Assembly: GCF_001468225.1 (NCBI RefSeq)
Contig: NZ_LNRU01000004.1
Span: 124,001-188,000 of the forward strand
Length of the DNA stretch: 64,000 bases
Origin: Sphingopyxis sp. H053
GTDB lineage: Bacteria; Pseudomonadota; Alphaproteobacteria; Sphingomonadales; Sphingomonadaceae
Reading direction: 5' to 3'
Shown: one piece after another, positions 52,874-62,732 of the stretch
How positions within the stretch are numbered: the stretch's first letter is position 1
Layout of the letters: the number at the start of each line of letters is the position of its first letter
Made by a program: the position numbers and the translations under genes
The notes under the pieces: model-generated
Told to the model about the DNA's origin: nothing
The model's input: only the letters and a program-made list of their open reading frames with translations
Databases searched by the model: none

Positions 52874-53467
52874 TTAGCGCAAGCTGCGGAATGTGACCGA
52901 CCAGCGAGGCATTTCCATAGCTGCGATGCTATGCTCCCAGTCGTTCCGCACCTCGCCGGCCATATGATAGATCGACCGTGGCAGCAGGTCTGCGGTCGCG
53001 CGGTCGAATGCTGTGCCGTTGCGCCGACGGAAGCGCATCGTCGCCGGCGCGCCGAGCGACAAGCCGATGACATGCTCGAATACCGGGCGATCTTTGTGCC
53101 AGCCGATGCCTGCGCCGACGCCATACTGAATGAGCAGCGCCTGTTCTAGCTGATCGGGTTCGATGCCGGCGAAGCGCGCCGCAAGAGCGCGGATCGGCGC
53201 GAGCCAGGCGGGCATCGCCTCGCCGGGGGCGAAGCGGCCGGTCTGGAAATCATAGGTCCAGCCGAACGAGCGCGTCAGCCTTTTCCCTTCCCATTGCTGG
53301 AACTGGAAGGGCGTGAGCTCGGCCGTCTCGATACGCGTAATCAAATCCCTCTCCACGGCGGGCGTGATGACATCGTCGCGATAGGAGAGGCCGGGAAGTA
53401 GGGATGGGCCGAAGAGGTCTGGCTGGGGCGCGGGCCGCAGCGCCCGCGCGGCGGAGCTGCGCGTCAC
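52874..53467 (-). CDS. alkB: AlkB-type DNA repair dioxygenase
   Basis: A 197-residue Fe(II)/2-oxoglutarate dioxygenase that removes methyl groups from damaged bases. It shows GLSYRDDVITPAVERDLITR, the iron site GIGWHKDRPVFEH (His, Asp), the second His in DWEHSIAAME, and the 2-oxoglutarate-binding RWSVTFRSLR at the end. The start overlaps the stop of the SRAP-like gene by 4 bases, so both are in one operon under the LexA box at 53982. Confidence 0.88.
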   Translation of the reverse strand: MTRSSAARALRPAPQPDLFGPSLLPGLSYRDDVITPAVERDLITRIETAELTPFQFQQWEGKRLTRSFGWTYDFQTGRFAPGEAMPAWLAPIRALAARFAGIEPDQLEQALLIQYGVGAGIGWHKDRPVFEHVIGLSLGAPATMRFRRRNGTAFDRATADLLPRSIYHMAGEVRNDWEHSIAAMEMPRWSVTFRSLR

Positions 53468-53976
53468 AGCGCGAGCGAGGCTTGCGCCAGCAGCGGTTCG
53501 ACGAACAAGGTGTGCCGCAGCGGCTCTGCGAACAATTCTTCATTCGGTAGCGTGCCGTCGAGCCAGTGCATCACATTGCGCCGCTCGATGATGACACCGT
53601 GGCGCGACTGATAGGGAATGACGTCGGCACCCGCCGGAATCGTGAGGATGCGGTAGGACAGCGGCCAGTCGGCGAGCGGCGGGTCCCAGACCGCCCCGAG
53701 ATAGAAGAAATTGCCGCTGTCGAGCGTGACCCGGTAACGATGATCGCCCGTGCCCATGCGAAACTCCGATGCCGGGATCAGGCAGCGGCGGTTCGGGAAG
53801 GCTCGGCCTTCGGTGCGGACGAAACGATAATTGATGCCGTCCGAGAAACGCGGATCGGAACCCCAAGCGGCTTTGACCATTTCGACTTCGCCCATATTGT
53901 CCGGATTGCGGCGGACAAGCGCTGTCACGCCGCCGCCGGGAGCATCGGAATCAAAAGGGGTTGGCGCGATGGTCAT
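53464..53976 (-). CDS. SRAP-family paralogue lacking Cys2
   Basis: A 170-residue protein like YedK/HMCES. The family's active-site Asn (INYRFVRTEGRAF), Glu71 (LIPASEFRMG) and His126 (PYQSRHGVII) are present, but the protein starts MTIAPT, so the essential Cys2 that links to abasic sites is absent. A longer start would not restore it. It may be a regulatory or degraded copy. It is divergent from a normal SRAP gene and shares the LexA box with it. It is the first gene of an operon with alkB. Confidence 0.75.
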   Translation of the reverse strand: MTIAPTPFDSDAPGGGVTALVRRNPDNMGEVEMVKAAWGSDPRFSDGINYRFVRTEGRAFPNRRCLIPASEFRMGTGDHRYRVTLDSGNFFYLGAVWDPPLADWPLSYRILTIPAGADVIPYQSRHGVIIERRNVMHWLDGTLPNEELFAEPLRHTLFVEPLLAQASLAL

Positions 53977-53981
53977 GGTTG

Positions 53982-53996
53982 GAACATAATAGGAAC
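53982..53996. promoter_or_regulatory. LexA (SOS) box between the two SRAP genes
   Basis: GAAC-ATAATAG-GAAC, i.e. GTTC-N7-GTTC on the other strand, which is the alphaproteobacterial LexA box. It is 6 bases upstream of the ATG on the minus side and 36 on the plus side, so it may control both directions. Confidence 0.85.
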
Positions 53997-54031
53997 GAAG
54001 ATGAGTCGCAAGAGCCAGGGGGCGAGAGCGA

Positions 54032-54649
54032 ATGTGCAATGATTATCGGCTGGAAGTCGACATCGCCTCGATCGCCGAGGATTTCGACGACCTGAAGATC
54101 AAGATCGATATGCCCGAAGGCGCGCCGAACGTTCCCGCGCGCGAGGATGTCCGCATAACCGACATGGCCCCGATCGTGCGGAGCACCGATGGCGGCGGGA
54201 TGGGCGAATTGGTCAATCGACGCTGGAGCTGGCCTGGCCCGAATGGCAAGCCGGTCTATAATTTCCGGTCCGAGGGCCGCGATTTCTCATCGCATCGTTG
54301 CCTGGTCCTGTGCGACGGCTTCTATGAATTCACCGACCCCGCCGACAAGGCGCAAAAGCGGCTCGATAAATGGCTCTTCACGATGAAGGATCATCGCTGG
54401 TTCTGCATGGCGGGCATCTGGCGCGAATATGACGGCGGCGAAGCCTTTACGCTTCTCACGATGGACGCAGGTCCCGATATCGCGCCCTATCATCACCGTC
54501 AGATCATTACGCTCGCGCGCGATCAATGGGCGGGCTGGCTCGACCCGCGCGTCCCCGCCGCCGATGTCCTCAAATGGCTGCCCGCGGGCAGCCTCGAGCC
54601 GACACAGGTGTTCGGCAAGCCGCCCGCGCAGGGCGCGCTGGCGCTATGA
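54032..54649 (+). CDS. SRAP family protein (YedK/HMCES-like)
   Basis: A 205-residue protein that links covalently to abasic sites in single-stranded DNA through Cys2 and so shields them. It begins MCNDYR, with Cys2. Asn77 (VYNFRSEG), Glu99 (DGFYEF) and His154/155 (APYHHRQII) complete the active site. It is controlled by the LexA box upstream and shares an ATGA with the DUF1810 gene. Confidence 0.93.
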   Translation: MCNDYRLEVDIASIAEDFDDLKIKIDMPEGAPNVPAREDVRITDMAPIVRSTDGGGMGELVNRRWSWPGPNGKPVYNFRSEGRDFSSHRCLVLCDGFYEFTDPADKAQKRLDKWLFTMKDHRWFCMAGIWREYDGGEAFTLLTMDAGPDIAPYHHRQIITLARDQWAGWLDPRVPAADVLKWLPAGSLEPTQVFGKPPAQGALAL

Positions 54650-55068
54650 CGGATTCCGATAGGCTCGACCATTTCGTCGCAGCGCAGGAGCAGATTTACC
54701 CCCGCGCTCTCGACGAAATCCGCCGCGGCCGGAAACGCTCGCATTGGATGTGGTTCATCTTTCCGCAGCTGACGGGGCTGGGACGCAGCGCGATGGCGCA
54801 GCGTTACGCGATCGCCGATGTCTCGGAGGCACGAGCCTATCTGGCGCATCCCATTCTCGGCGCGCGCTATCTCGAATGCGTCGAGGCCTTGCAGGACCTG
54901 ATTGGCAGCGATCCGGTAGCTGTGTTCGGCGAGATCGATGCCATGAAGCTGCGCTCGTCGTTGACCTTATTCGAGGCCGTTGGCGAACTGTCGCTCTTCT
55001 CGGCCGCTCTCGAACGGTGGTTTGGCGGCAAGCGCGACCAGCGAACCGTCGATCTGCTACAGGGATAG
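54646..55068 (+). CDS. DUF1810 family protein
   Basis: A 140-residue protein with the family's FVAAQEQIYPRALDEIRRGR, HWMWFIFPQLTGLGRSAMAQ and GARYLECVEAL. DUF1810 members are small, helical and uncharacterised. It starts in the ATGA overlap with the SRAP gene, so it is likely part of the SOS-controlled operon. Confidence 0.9.
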   Translation: MTDSDRLDHFVAAQEQIYPRALDEIRRGRKRSHWMWFIFPQLTGLGRSAMAQRYAIADVSEARAYLAHPILGARYLECVEALQDLIGSDPVAVFGEIDAMKLRSSLTLFEAVGELSLFSAALERWFGGKRDQRTVDLLQG

Positions 55069-55121
55069 GGCATAGCACCGGCACCGGTATGGGCCGGTCT
55101 CGCTTGCCGATTGGAGGGATG

Positions 55122-55619
55122 ATGGCGCTGGAACTCGACGTTGCATGGATCGGCCTTGGCGGAGTGGTCGTTGGCGGCCTGATTTCGGGGCTTATAACCT
55201 GGCTTGTTCAACTCGGCGAACGAAGGAAATACCGGCGCGAGCGATCATGGGATCTGCGCCGCGAGGCCTATACCGGAATCATCGGCAGCCTCGACCGCGG
55301 GCGCGCGATCCTCGTCTATATCGACAAAGGTTATGACGAGAACCCGCAAGGCTTCGGCGGAAGCGAGCATGAGCAGCGCGCCACGACGCAGATGATCGAG
55401 CAGATGCAGGCGGCCCGCTTTGCTTATCACGCGCAGCGGCTCATTCTCTCACAGGCCTTCGTTGCGCGGTACGAATCCTATCTCGCCGATATGGACGCGG
55501 TGCAGGAAGCGAATCTAGAACCGCCCGAAAAGGCGCATCAGGCAGCAACCGCAATCGCCGATGCCGTTGTCGCTCTTGAAACTCTGGCGGCGACCGAACT
55601 GGGTTTCGACTTCGAATAA
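55122..55619 (+). CDS. Membrane-anchored protein of unknown function
   Basis: A 165-residue protein with one N-terminal membrane helix (IGLGGVVVGGLISGLITWLV) and a cytoplasmic helical part that begins LGERRKYRRERSWDLRREAY. It may be coiled-coil. The ribosome site GGAGG lies close to two ATG codons, and I use the second. It sits between the SRAP/DUF1810 genes and the LexA box of imuA. Function unknown. Confidence 0.65.
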   Translation: MALELDVAWIGLGGVVVGGLISGLITWLVQLGERRKYRRERSWDLRREAYTGIIGSLDRGRAILVYIDKGYDENPQGFGGSEHEQRATTQMIEQMQAARFAYHAQRLILSQAFVARYESYLADMDAVQEANLEPPEKAHQAATAIADAVVALETLAATELGFDFE

Positions 55620-55697
55620 GCCTTTATAATCCGTGACTTCGGCCATGACGGGCAAGACTGTGTTTCTGCCAGCTTGACGATCATGCCGACTCAATAG

Positions 55698-55712
55698 AAC
55701 ATAAAGGGAACA
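55698..55712 (+). promoter_or_regulatory. LexA (SOS) box before imuA-imuB-dnaE2
   Basis: GAAC-ATAAAGG-GAAC, the same GTTC-N7-GTTC type as at 53982, 17 bases upstream of the imuA start. Damage-induced control of this cassette is well known in Alphaproteobacteria. Confidence 0.9.
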
Positions 55713-55729
55713 TATGAGTCGATATCAGC

Positions 55730-56515
55730 ATGACCGCACCGCCTTTTTCACAGCCCCGGCCGAGTGCCGAAGAGCTTCAAGCGCTTCGCGAAACGGTGGC
55801 GCGCGTCGCATCGGCGCGCGGACCGGTGCTGCCGTTCGGCGTCGGGCCGCTCGATCATCTGCTGGCCGGAGGCGGGCTCGATGCCGCGGGCTTGCATGAG
55901 GTCGCGGCGGCTTCGGCGAGCTGGAACGACGATGCGGCCGCGACCTTGTTCGTGGCCGGGATTGCTGCACGCTTCGCGGCGACGCCGGGTGTGTCCGCTC
56001 TCTGGGCGCTGACGCGTTTCGACCTCTATGCGCCGGGGCTCGAACAGGCAGGGCTGGGACCCGAACGCATCCTCTATGCACAGGGCAAGAGCGACCGCGA
56101 ACTTCTCGCCATGTGCGAAGATGCGCTGCGCGACGGCTCGCTCGCCTGCGTCGTCGCCGAAGTGAAAGCCGCCGACCAGACCGCGACGCGCCGGCTGCAG
56201 CTCGCGGCCACCGAAGGCAAGACGCCGATGCTCCTCTATCGCCGCTACCGGCGCTACGGCCAATGCCCGCTCACCGATCTTTCGCTGGCTTGCACGCGCT
56301 GGCGGGTCGGGAGCCTCGCATCGACGCCTTTGTCGATGCCCGGTGTCGGGCGCGGGCGTTGGTCGGTCGAGCTTGTGCGCCAGCGCGGCGGGCCGCCTTT
56401 CTCCCTCGAACTGGAGGCGTGCGATGACCAGGGTCGCCTCGCTCTTCCTGCCGCAACTCGCGATCGAACGGTTGCGGCGGGCGGCGCCGATCTCGCGCTC
56501 GGACACGCCGCCTGA
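55730..56515 (+). CDS. imuA: ImuA, translesion mutagenesis accessory protein
   Basis: A 261-residue RecA-like accessory protein that works with ImuB and DnaE2 in error-prone bypass. It shows GPLDHLLAGGGLDAAGLHEV, ATLFVAGIAARFAATPG, and LLMYRRYRR-like and WRVGSLAST segments typical of ImuA. The Walker motifs are degenerate. Its 3' end overlaps imuB by 92 bases, which is unusually long. It is the first gene behind the LexA box. Confidence 0.9.
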   Translation: MTAPPFSQPRPSAEELQALRETVARVASARGPVLPFGVGPLDHLLAGGGLDAAGLHEVAAASASWNDDAAATLFVAGIAARFAATPGVSALWALTRFDLYAPGLEQAGLGPERILYAQGKSDRELLAMCEDALRDGSLACVVAEVKAADQTATRRLQLAATEGKTPMLLYRRYRRYGQCPLTDLSLACTRWRVGSLASTPLSMPGVGRGRWSVELVRQRGGPPFSLELEACDDQGRLALPAATRDRTVAAGGADLALGHAA

Positions 56516-58229
56516 GCCCGCGCGGCTTGGACCGCGCCTCCCCGAACCCGTCGATGACAACCCCGGTGCCTGCTCGGTGCCGCGGGGTGGCGGCTGGCGA
56601 CCCGGCGCGCGCTGGGCGCAAGACACGCGCCCTGACCAAGCCGTGATCGACGCACTACCCGCACACCAGCGGCCGCCGATGCGCGAGCTTGCGCGGCGCA
56701 GCGAGGCGGCGACGCCTGTGTTTCGCACCGTGCGGAGCGACGATGGTAGCGCGCCATCGGGCGCCGCAATCCCATTGCCTGCGCTTTGGGGCGCGCGGCC
56801 GACTATCCTCGTCATGCGTACCGGCCAACGCGATATCGTGACCGCCGCTTGCCCTATCGCGCTCGATCTCGGTCTCGCGCCCGGCATGGCCGCGGCGCAT
56901 GCGCGGGCGCTCGTTACCGATCTCGATATACTCGATGCGGCGCCCCATGCCGATGCCGCCTGGCTTGACCGGCTCGCCTTGCACGCGGTGCGTCACTGGA
57001 CGCCGACTGCCGCGATGTCGGGCAGCGACGGACTCTGGCTCGACCTCACTGGCACCTCCCATCTCTTCGGTGGTGAGGCGCGCTTCGCGGCGCGGCTTCG
57101 ATCCTTCCTGCGCCGTCTCGGTTTCACCGCACGCGTCGCGATCGCCGGCACGCCCGGCGCCGCGCACGCGCTCGCGCGCTATGGCGGCTCGGCGACCTTG
57201 GTCCTGCCGGAAGGAAGGGCGGGTGAGGCGCTGGGCGAGCTGCCGCTTCGCGCGCTCCGGCTTTCGCCCGAGGCGCTCACCGCCGCGGCGCGCTTCGGGA
57301 TCGAGCGGGTCGCCGACCTATACCCGATGCCGCGCGGGCCGCTGGCGCGGCGGCTCGGGCGCGGCGCGGTAGAGCGTCTCGATCAGGCGCTCGGCTTTTT
57401 GCCCGAGCCGATCGTGCCCGTCGTGCCCTTCGAGATGCCGCGTGCCGAGCGCCGGCTGGTCGAACCGATCGCGACCGCCGAGGCGATCGAAAAGGTCATC
57501 GCCGATCTTGTCGCCGATCTCGTCGTCGATCTTCGCACGCGCGGGCTTGGCCTCCGCGCGGCCGTGCTTCGCTGCGAGCGCGTCGATGCGCGCGAGCAGC
57601 TTATCGCGGTGGGGACGGCGCGTGCGACGCGCGATGCGATGCATCTGATACGCCTGTTCAAGCTGCGCATCGACCGCATCGAGCCGGGGCTCGGCATCGA
57701 GGCGATGGCGCTCGAGGCGCCGCAGGTCGAGCAGCTGGGCGCCGAGGCGATCGGCGCCGGGTTCGACAGCGCGCCGCGCGCGCCCGACATCGCGCCGCTT
57801 GTCGATCAGCTCGCGGGGCGCGCTGGAGAGGGCGCGCTGTTCCGCCTCGAGGCCCGCGAAAGCGATGTGCCCGAGCGCGCGATCGGCCGTACCGGCCCGC
57901 TCGCCCAGCCTTCCGGCTGGCCAGCATGGGCGCGGCCGATCCGCATGCTCGCGCGGCCCGAAGCCCTGTCGGGCGTCGTCGCGCTGCTTCCCGATCATCC
58001 GCCGCGCCGCTTCGCATGGCGCGGGCGGTCCTACCGCGTCGTCGCGGGCGACGGACCCGAGCGCATTCACGGCGAATGGTGGCGAACGACCCGCGAAATG
58101 TGGGCGGTGCGCGATTATTTTCGCGTCGAGGCGGAGACTGGCGAGCGTTTCTGGCTGTTCCGCCGCGGCGATGCGATCGAAGACCGCACCGGCGATTTGA
58201 GCTGGTATATGCACGGCGTCTTCGGATGA
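56424..58229 (+). CDS. imuB: ImuB, Y-family polymerase-like protein
   Basis: A 601-residue Y-family-like hub protein without polymerase activity that links ImuA, DnaE2 and the beta clamp. It begins [20 protein letters not shown]; the Y-family catalytic acids are missing. Later parts include [20 protein letters not shown] and [15 protein letters not shown], then a C-terminal domain ending [21 protein letters not shown] long insert after residue 30 (rich in Pro and Arg) is present. It overlaps imuA by 92 bases and dnaE2 by 4 (ATGA). Confidence 0.92.
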   Translation: MTRVASLFLPQLAIERLRRAAPISRSDTPPEPARLGPRLPEPVDDNPGACSVPRGGGWRPGARWAQDTRPDQAVIDALPAHQRPPMRELARRSEAATPVFRTVRSDDGSAPSGAAIPLPALWGARPTILVMRTGQRDIVTAACPIALDLGLAPGMAAAHARALVTDLDILDAAPHADAAWLDRLALHAVRHWTPTAAMSGSDGLWLDLTGTSHLFGGEARFAARLRSFLRRLGFTARVAIAGTPGAAHALARYGGSATLVLPEGRAGEALGELPLRALRLSPEALTAAARFGIERVADLYPMPRGPLARRLGRGAVERLDQALGFLPEPIVPVVPFEMPRAERRLVEPIATAEAIEKVIADLVADLVVDLRTRGLGLRAAVLRCERVDAREQLIAVGTARATRDAMHLIRLFKLRIDRIEPGLGIEAMALEAPQVEQLGAEAIGAGFDSAPRAPDIAPLVDQLAGRAGEGALFRLEARESDVPERAIGRTGPLAQPSGWPAWARPIRMLARPEALSGVVALLPDHPPRRFAWRGRSYRVVAGDGPERIHGEWWRTTREMWAVRDYFRVEAETGERFWLFRRGDAIEDRTGDLSWYMHGVFG

Positions 58230-61200
58230 CGGCGCCCGGCACGACCTACGTCGAACTTCAGGTGACGAGCCACTTCTCCTTCCTGCGCGGCGCGTCGGCG
58301 CCCGAGGAATTGTTCGCATCCGCCGCACTGATGGCCCACTCGGCACTCGGCCTCTGCGATCGGGGCAGCGTCGCGGGAATGGTGCGGGGGCTGTCGGGGC
58401 AGGAGGCGACCGGCGTGCGCCTGATCCCCGGATCGCGCGTCGATCTTCGCGATGGCCGATCGCTGCTGCTATACCCCAAGGACCGCGCGGCCTGGTCGCG
58501 GCTGACCCGGCTCTTGTCGCTCGGCAAGGCGCGCGGCGGGAAGGGCAATTGCTGGCTCGACTGGCCCGATGTTGTGGCGTGGGCCGAAGGACTGGTCGCG
58601 GTTCTGCTGCCAGATACGGCGGACGAGCGCACCCGCCTCGATCTTGGCGAGCTCCGCGAAACCTTCGGCCGCGACGCCTATCTCGCGCTCTCGCTCCGCC
58701 GCCGTCCCGGCGACTTCGCGCGGCTGCGCGCGCTCGACGCTCTGGGCCGCAGCGTGGGCGTGCGCTGCGTGGCGATGGGCGACATCCTCTATCACGCCCC
58801 CGAGCGCCGCCCGCTGCAGGATGTGCTGACCGCGATCCGCGAGAAAACGACTGTTGATGCGCTCGGCTTCAAGCGCGAGCGTTTCATGGATCGTGCGCTG
58901 AAATCCCCTGCCGAAATGGAACGGCGTTTCGCACTCTTTCCGAACGCAATTCAGGCCACCGCCGACATCGCGGCGCTGTGCCGCTTCGATCTTGGGGAGA
59001 TCCGCTACCAATATCCCTATGAGGAGGTGATGGCGGGGCGCACCGCGCAGGAGGCGCTCGCGGCACTCACCGAGGAGGGCGCCGCGCGCATGTTCCCGGA
59101 CGGGGTGCCGCCCGCCTATCGGAAGCAGATCGACCATGAGCTGCGATTGATCGGCGAGCTTGGCTACGCCCCCTATTTCCTGACCGTCAATTCGATCGTC
59201 GCCGAGAGCCGGCGGCGCGGGATATTATGCCAAGGGCGCGGGAGCGCGGCGAACAGCTGCGTCTGCTTCCTGCTCGGCGTGACGTCGATCGACCCGATCA
59301 AGCATGAGCTGCTCTTCGAGCGCTTCGTCTCGGGCGAGCGCAAGGAGCCGCCCGATATCGACGTCGACTTTGAGCATGAGCGGCGCGAGGAAATCATCCA
59401 GTGGATCTACGAAACCTATGGGCGGCATCGCTCCGCGCTCACCGCCGTCGTCACCCGCTACCGGACGCGCGGCGCGGTCGCCGAGGTGGGGAAGGCACTC
59501 GGCCTGCCGCGCGATCTGACGAAGATGCTGACGGGCCTGGTATGGGGCTGGTCGGTCGACGGCATCCCCGACGAGCAGATCGCGAGCCTCAATCTCAATG
59601 CCGACGATCATCGGCTGCGGCTGACGCTCGACCTCGCACAGCAGCTGATCGGCACGCCGCGGCATTTGTCGCAGCACCCCGGCGGCTTCGTGCTGACGCA
59701 AGAGCGGCTCGACGATCTTGTGCCGATCGAACCCGCGCGCATGGAAGACCGGCAGATCATCGAATGGGACAAGGACGATATCGACGTCCTTAAGTTCATG
59801 AAGGTCGATGTCCTCGGCCTCGGCATGCTCGGCTGCATGAACCGCGCCTTCAATCTGCTGCGTGACCATAAGGGTGTCGATGTCGGCATGGCCGACCTGC
59901 AGGACGATGATCCGGCGGTCTATGGCATGATCCAGAAGGCCGATACGCTCGGCGTCTTCCAGATCGAAAGCCGGGCACAGATGTCGATGCTGCCGCGGAT
60001 CAAGCCCAAATGCTTCTACGACCTCGTGATCGAGGTCGCGATCGTGCGGCCCGGCCCGATCCAGGGCGACATGGTGCATCCCTATCTGCGCCGCCGCGAG
60101 GGCAAGGAGAAGCCCGAATATCCCAAGCCCGAGCTCCGCGCCGTGCTCGAGAAGACGCTCGGGGTGCCGCTTTTCCAGGAGCAGGCGATGAAGGTCGCGA
60201 TCGTCGGCGCGGGATTTACGCCCGCCGAGGCCGACCAGCTTCGCCGCGCCATGGCGACCTTCAAGCTCACCGGCGGTGTCAGCCATTTCTACGACAAGCT
60301 CGTCGGCGGAATGATCGAGCGCGGCTATCCGAAGGATTTCGCCGAGCGCACCTTCAAGCAGATCGAGGGCTTCGGGAGTTACGGCTTTCCCGAGAGCCAT
60401 GCCGCGAGCTTCGCGAAAATCGCTTACGCCTCTTGCTGGATGAAGCATCATCACCCCGACGTTTTCTGCGCTGCCTTGCTCAACGCGCAGCCGATGGGTT
60501 TCTACGCGCCCGCGCAGATCGTGCGCGATGCCCGGAACCATGGCGTCGAGGTGCGGCCCGTCTCGATTAACGACAGCCATTGGGACTGCACGCTCGAAGA
60601 AGCCGACGGACACTATCTCGCGGTCCGTCTCGGTTTCCGGCAGGTGCGCAGCCTCGCCAATGTGCATGGCGCGGCGATCGTCGGCGCGCGCGGCGATACG
60701 CCCTATGACTGCGTCGAGGATGTCTGGCGCCGCGCTGGCGTCCCGCGCACCGCGATCGAGCGGATCGCCGAAGCCGATGGCTTCGCCTGTCTCTCCGAAG
60801 ACCGGCGGCAGGGCTTGTGGAAGGTGCGGGGTCTTGGCGAGGCGCCGCTCCCCTTGTTCGCGGCGGCGGACGCTCGCGAGTCCAGTTTCTCGCCCGAAGG
60901 GCTCGAACCCGCGACTTCGCTTCGGCCAATGACCGAGGGGCGCGAGGTGGTGGAGGATTATCGCACGCTGCAGCTATCGCTGCGCGCGCATCCGTTGAGT
61001 TTCTTGCGAGATGAGCTTGATACGATGGGTATCGTGCGCTGCGCCGATCTCGGACAGATCCGCGACGGGCGCAACATCGAGGTCGCCGGCGTCATTCTCG
61101 TCCGCCAACGCCCGGGTTCGGCGAAAGGGGTGCTCTTTGTCACGATCGAGGACGAGACGGGAATCGCCAACGGCATCCTGTGGCCCGACCGGTTCGATAT

Positions 61201-61435
61201 CTACCGGCGACAAGTCATGTCGGCCTCGATGATTGCGATGCGCGGACGGCTTCAGAAGGAAGGCGAGGTCATTCACATCATCTGCGACCGGATTACCGAT
61301 CATGACGCGATGTTGCGCTCGATTGCGCAGGGCGACGTCTCCATTGCGCCTGGACGCGGGGATGGGGCGCGGAACGGAGGCGGACCGGACTCCCGCGACG
61401 CGCCGCTGCGCATCCGAAGTCACGATTTTCACTGA
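58226..61435 (+). CDS. dnaE2: Error-prone DNA polymerase III alpha subunit DnaE2
   Basis: A 1069-residue C-family polymerase used in SOS mutagenesis. An N-terminal PHP domain ([20 protein letters not shown]) is followed by the polymerase core with catalytic acids in [20 protein letters not shown] and [11 protein letters not shown], the finger/thumb region, and a C-terminal OB-fold ([20 protein letters not shown], then [20 protein letters not shown]). Length and order are normal. It starts in an ATGA overlap with imuB. Its stop overlaps the end of the convergent VRR-NUC gene by 7 bases. Confidence 0.95.
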   Translation: MTAPGTTYVELQVTSHFSFLRGASAPEELFASAALMAHSALGLCDRGSVAGMVRGLSGQEATGVRLIPGSRVDLRDGRSLLLYPKDRAAWSRLTRLLSLGKARGGKGNCWLDWPDVVAWAEGLVAVLLPDTADERTRLDLGELRETFGRDAYLALSLRRRPGDFARLRALDALGRSVGVRCVAMGDILYHAPERRPLQDVLTAIREKTTVDALGFKRERFMDRALKSPAEMERRFALFPNAIQATADIAALCRFDLGEIRYQYPYEEVMAGRTAQEALAALTEEGAARMFPDGVPPAYRKQIDHELRLIGELGYAPYFLTVNSIVAESRRRGILCQGRGSAANSCVCFLLGVTSIDPIKHELLFERFVSGERKEPPDIDVDFEHERREEIIQWIYETYGRHRSALTAVVTRYRTRGAVAEVGKALGLPRDLTKMLTGLVWGWSVDGIPDEQIASLNLNADDHRLRLTLDLAQQLIGTPRHLSQHPGGFVLTQERLDDLVPIEPARMEDRQIIEWDKDDIDVLKFMKVDVLGLGMLGCMNRAFNLLRDHKGVDVGMADLQDDDPAVYGMIQKADTLGVFQIESRAQMSMLPRIKPKCFYDLVIEVAIVRPGPIQGDMVHPYLRRREGKEKPEYPKPELRAVLEKTLGVPLFQEQAMKVAIVGAGFTPAEADQLRRAMATFKLTGGVSHFYDKLVGGMIERGYPKDFAERTFKQIEGFGSYGFPESHAASFAKIAYASCWMKHHHPDVFCAALLNAQPMGFYAPAQIVRDARNHGVEVRPVSINDSHWDCTLEEADGHYLAVRLGFRQVRSLANVHGAAIVGARGDTPYDCVEDVWRRAGVPRTAIERIAEADGFACLSEDRRQGLWKVRGLGEAPLPLFAAADARESSFSPEGLEPATSLRPMTEGREVVEDYRTLQLSLRAHPLSFLRDELDTMGIVRCADLGQIRDGRNIEVAGVILVRQRPGSAKGVLFVTIEDETGIANGILWPDRFDIYRRQVMSASMIAMRGRLQKEGEVIHIICDRITDHDAMLRSIAQGDVSIAPGRGDGARNGGGPDSRDAPLRIRSHDFH

Positions 61436-62721
61436 AGGCGCGGCCAGCTTTGACCCGGCGAGGGATACGATCCTGTGGAACGACGATTCTGACGAGAAGG
61501 ACGATGCAGTTTGGCAACACGGAACGGCAGTTTCAGTTGTTCGAAATTGTCGACGATCCAGCGCATTTGGTCGCCGCTCAGCCGATCGGACGAGGATTTT
61601 ACTTCGATCAGCAAAATTTCATCGTCGCGCCAGAGCAACAAATCGGGCCATCCGAGATAGCGACCCCAATAATCGTCGACCAAGTAACGAAGAATTACAA
61701 GGATCGTGCCGGGAGGAAAAATCTCGATCAACTGACGCGCCCGATCGACGTCGCGGTCGTGGTGTGCCCACAGATATTCCCGCAATCTCGCGCTGTGGAA
61801 GCGCCAATAATCGAATAACCAAAGCAAATCGCCAGTGTCGACATGGCCGTCAGGCTCAAAGAAGAAGGAGAAATGTTCGTCGACCGCAGCCTTGCGACGC
61901 CGCCCATAGCCCGGAGTCCCGAAATCGTCCGGGAGGTGCGTCCATATCATCTCCCCGGGAACACGAGCATCGAAAGCGGTACGCGATCCGAACGTCACGA
62001 TTCGATTTTGGGGATCGGCTCCATCTTCGATGAGCAGCCACATCATCACCGCGAACAAGGCGTGAAGAGGGCGACTTTCCAGCTCGAGCACGGACCAGCC
62101 CAGCCTCTGATAATGACGCGAGACAAATGTCTCTGGTGAAACGGTTTCGCCCTCGACGAGCACGACGGCGCCCTTCTCGGGTGACGCTGCGTAGTCAGGA
62201 TAAAATGATTCGATATCAACCTGACATCGATCGAGGATGTCCGCCTGCGAGGGCTCGGTCATATCGTAAAGTGGCGCTGCGGCGTGCAGTTGCTTGATCT
62301 CGTCGAGTATCTCGCGCTCGATGCGCTTATGCGCCGAGCGGACATCCTCGTCCGCAACATCCGGATGACTCGCGTCCCAATCTGCCACGGCCTCGGTTTC
62401 TCGAAAGAACAATTCCCGCCAATAGAAGCGCTTGATCTTACTGGTCCGACCCAGGCCCGCAGCCGCGGGCGCGGGCTCAAGCGCTAGGCCCCGACAACCG
62501 TTGCAGATATTGGGCTGGAACGCGATCGTCACGGGCACCCGCAGTTGGGTTTCAAGTTCGCAGCCTTCGACAAGCTGGTGAGCGAGAAAGCGTCGCCCAA
62601 ATGCCTCGTCGCAACAGCACATCATCACCTCCCCGCAATCGGTGCACCGATATTTGCGGATCAGTTCATGCTGATTGAGACAGGCAGCGGCGCCGTGCTG
62701 GCATAGGTTCGACTGGCTCAT
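61429..62721 (-). CDS. VRR-NUC nuclease with N-terminal zinc-finger region
   Basis: A 430-residue protein. The N-terminal about 70 residues are Cys-rich ([20 protein letters not shown], then [10 protein letters not shown]) and probably bind zinc. The C-terminal about 90 residues carry a VRR-NUC nuclease motif: [20 protein letters not shown] (Asp) and [20 protein letters not shown] (Glu-x-Lys, Gln). The middle has helices and an acidic part ([20 protein letters not shown]). Standalone VRR-NUC proteins occur in repair and phages. It lies next to dnaE2 and upstream of the AlbA_2 gene's 3' end, with 11 bases between. Confidence 0.78.
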   Translation of the reverse strand: MSQSNLCQHGAAACLNQHELIRKYRCTDCGEVMMCCCDEAFGRRFLAHQLVEGCELETQLRVPVTIAFQPNICNGCRGLALEPAPAAAGLGRTSKIKRFYWRELFFRETEAVADWDASHPDVADEDVRSAHKRIEREILDEIKQLHAAAPLYDMTEPSQADILDRCQVDIESFYPDYAASPEKGAVVLVEGETVSPETFVSRHYQRLGWSVLELESRPLHALFAVMMWLLIEDGADPQNRIVTFGSRTAFDARVPGEMIWTHLPDDFGTPGYGRRRKAAVDEHFSFFFEPDGHVDTGDLLWLFDYWRFHSARLREYLWAHHDRDVDRARQLIEIFPPGTILVILRYLVDDYWGRYLGWPDLLLWRDDEILLIEVKSSSDRLSGDQMRWIVDNFEQLKLPFRVAKLHRPSRQNRRSTGSYPSPGQSWPRLQ

Positions 62722-62732
62722 CGACGCATTTC

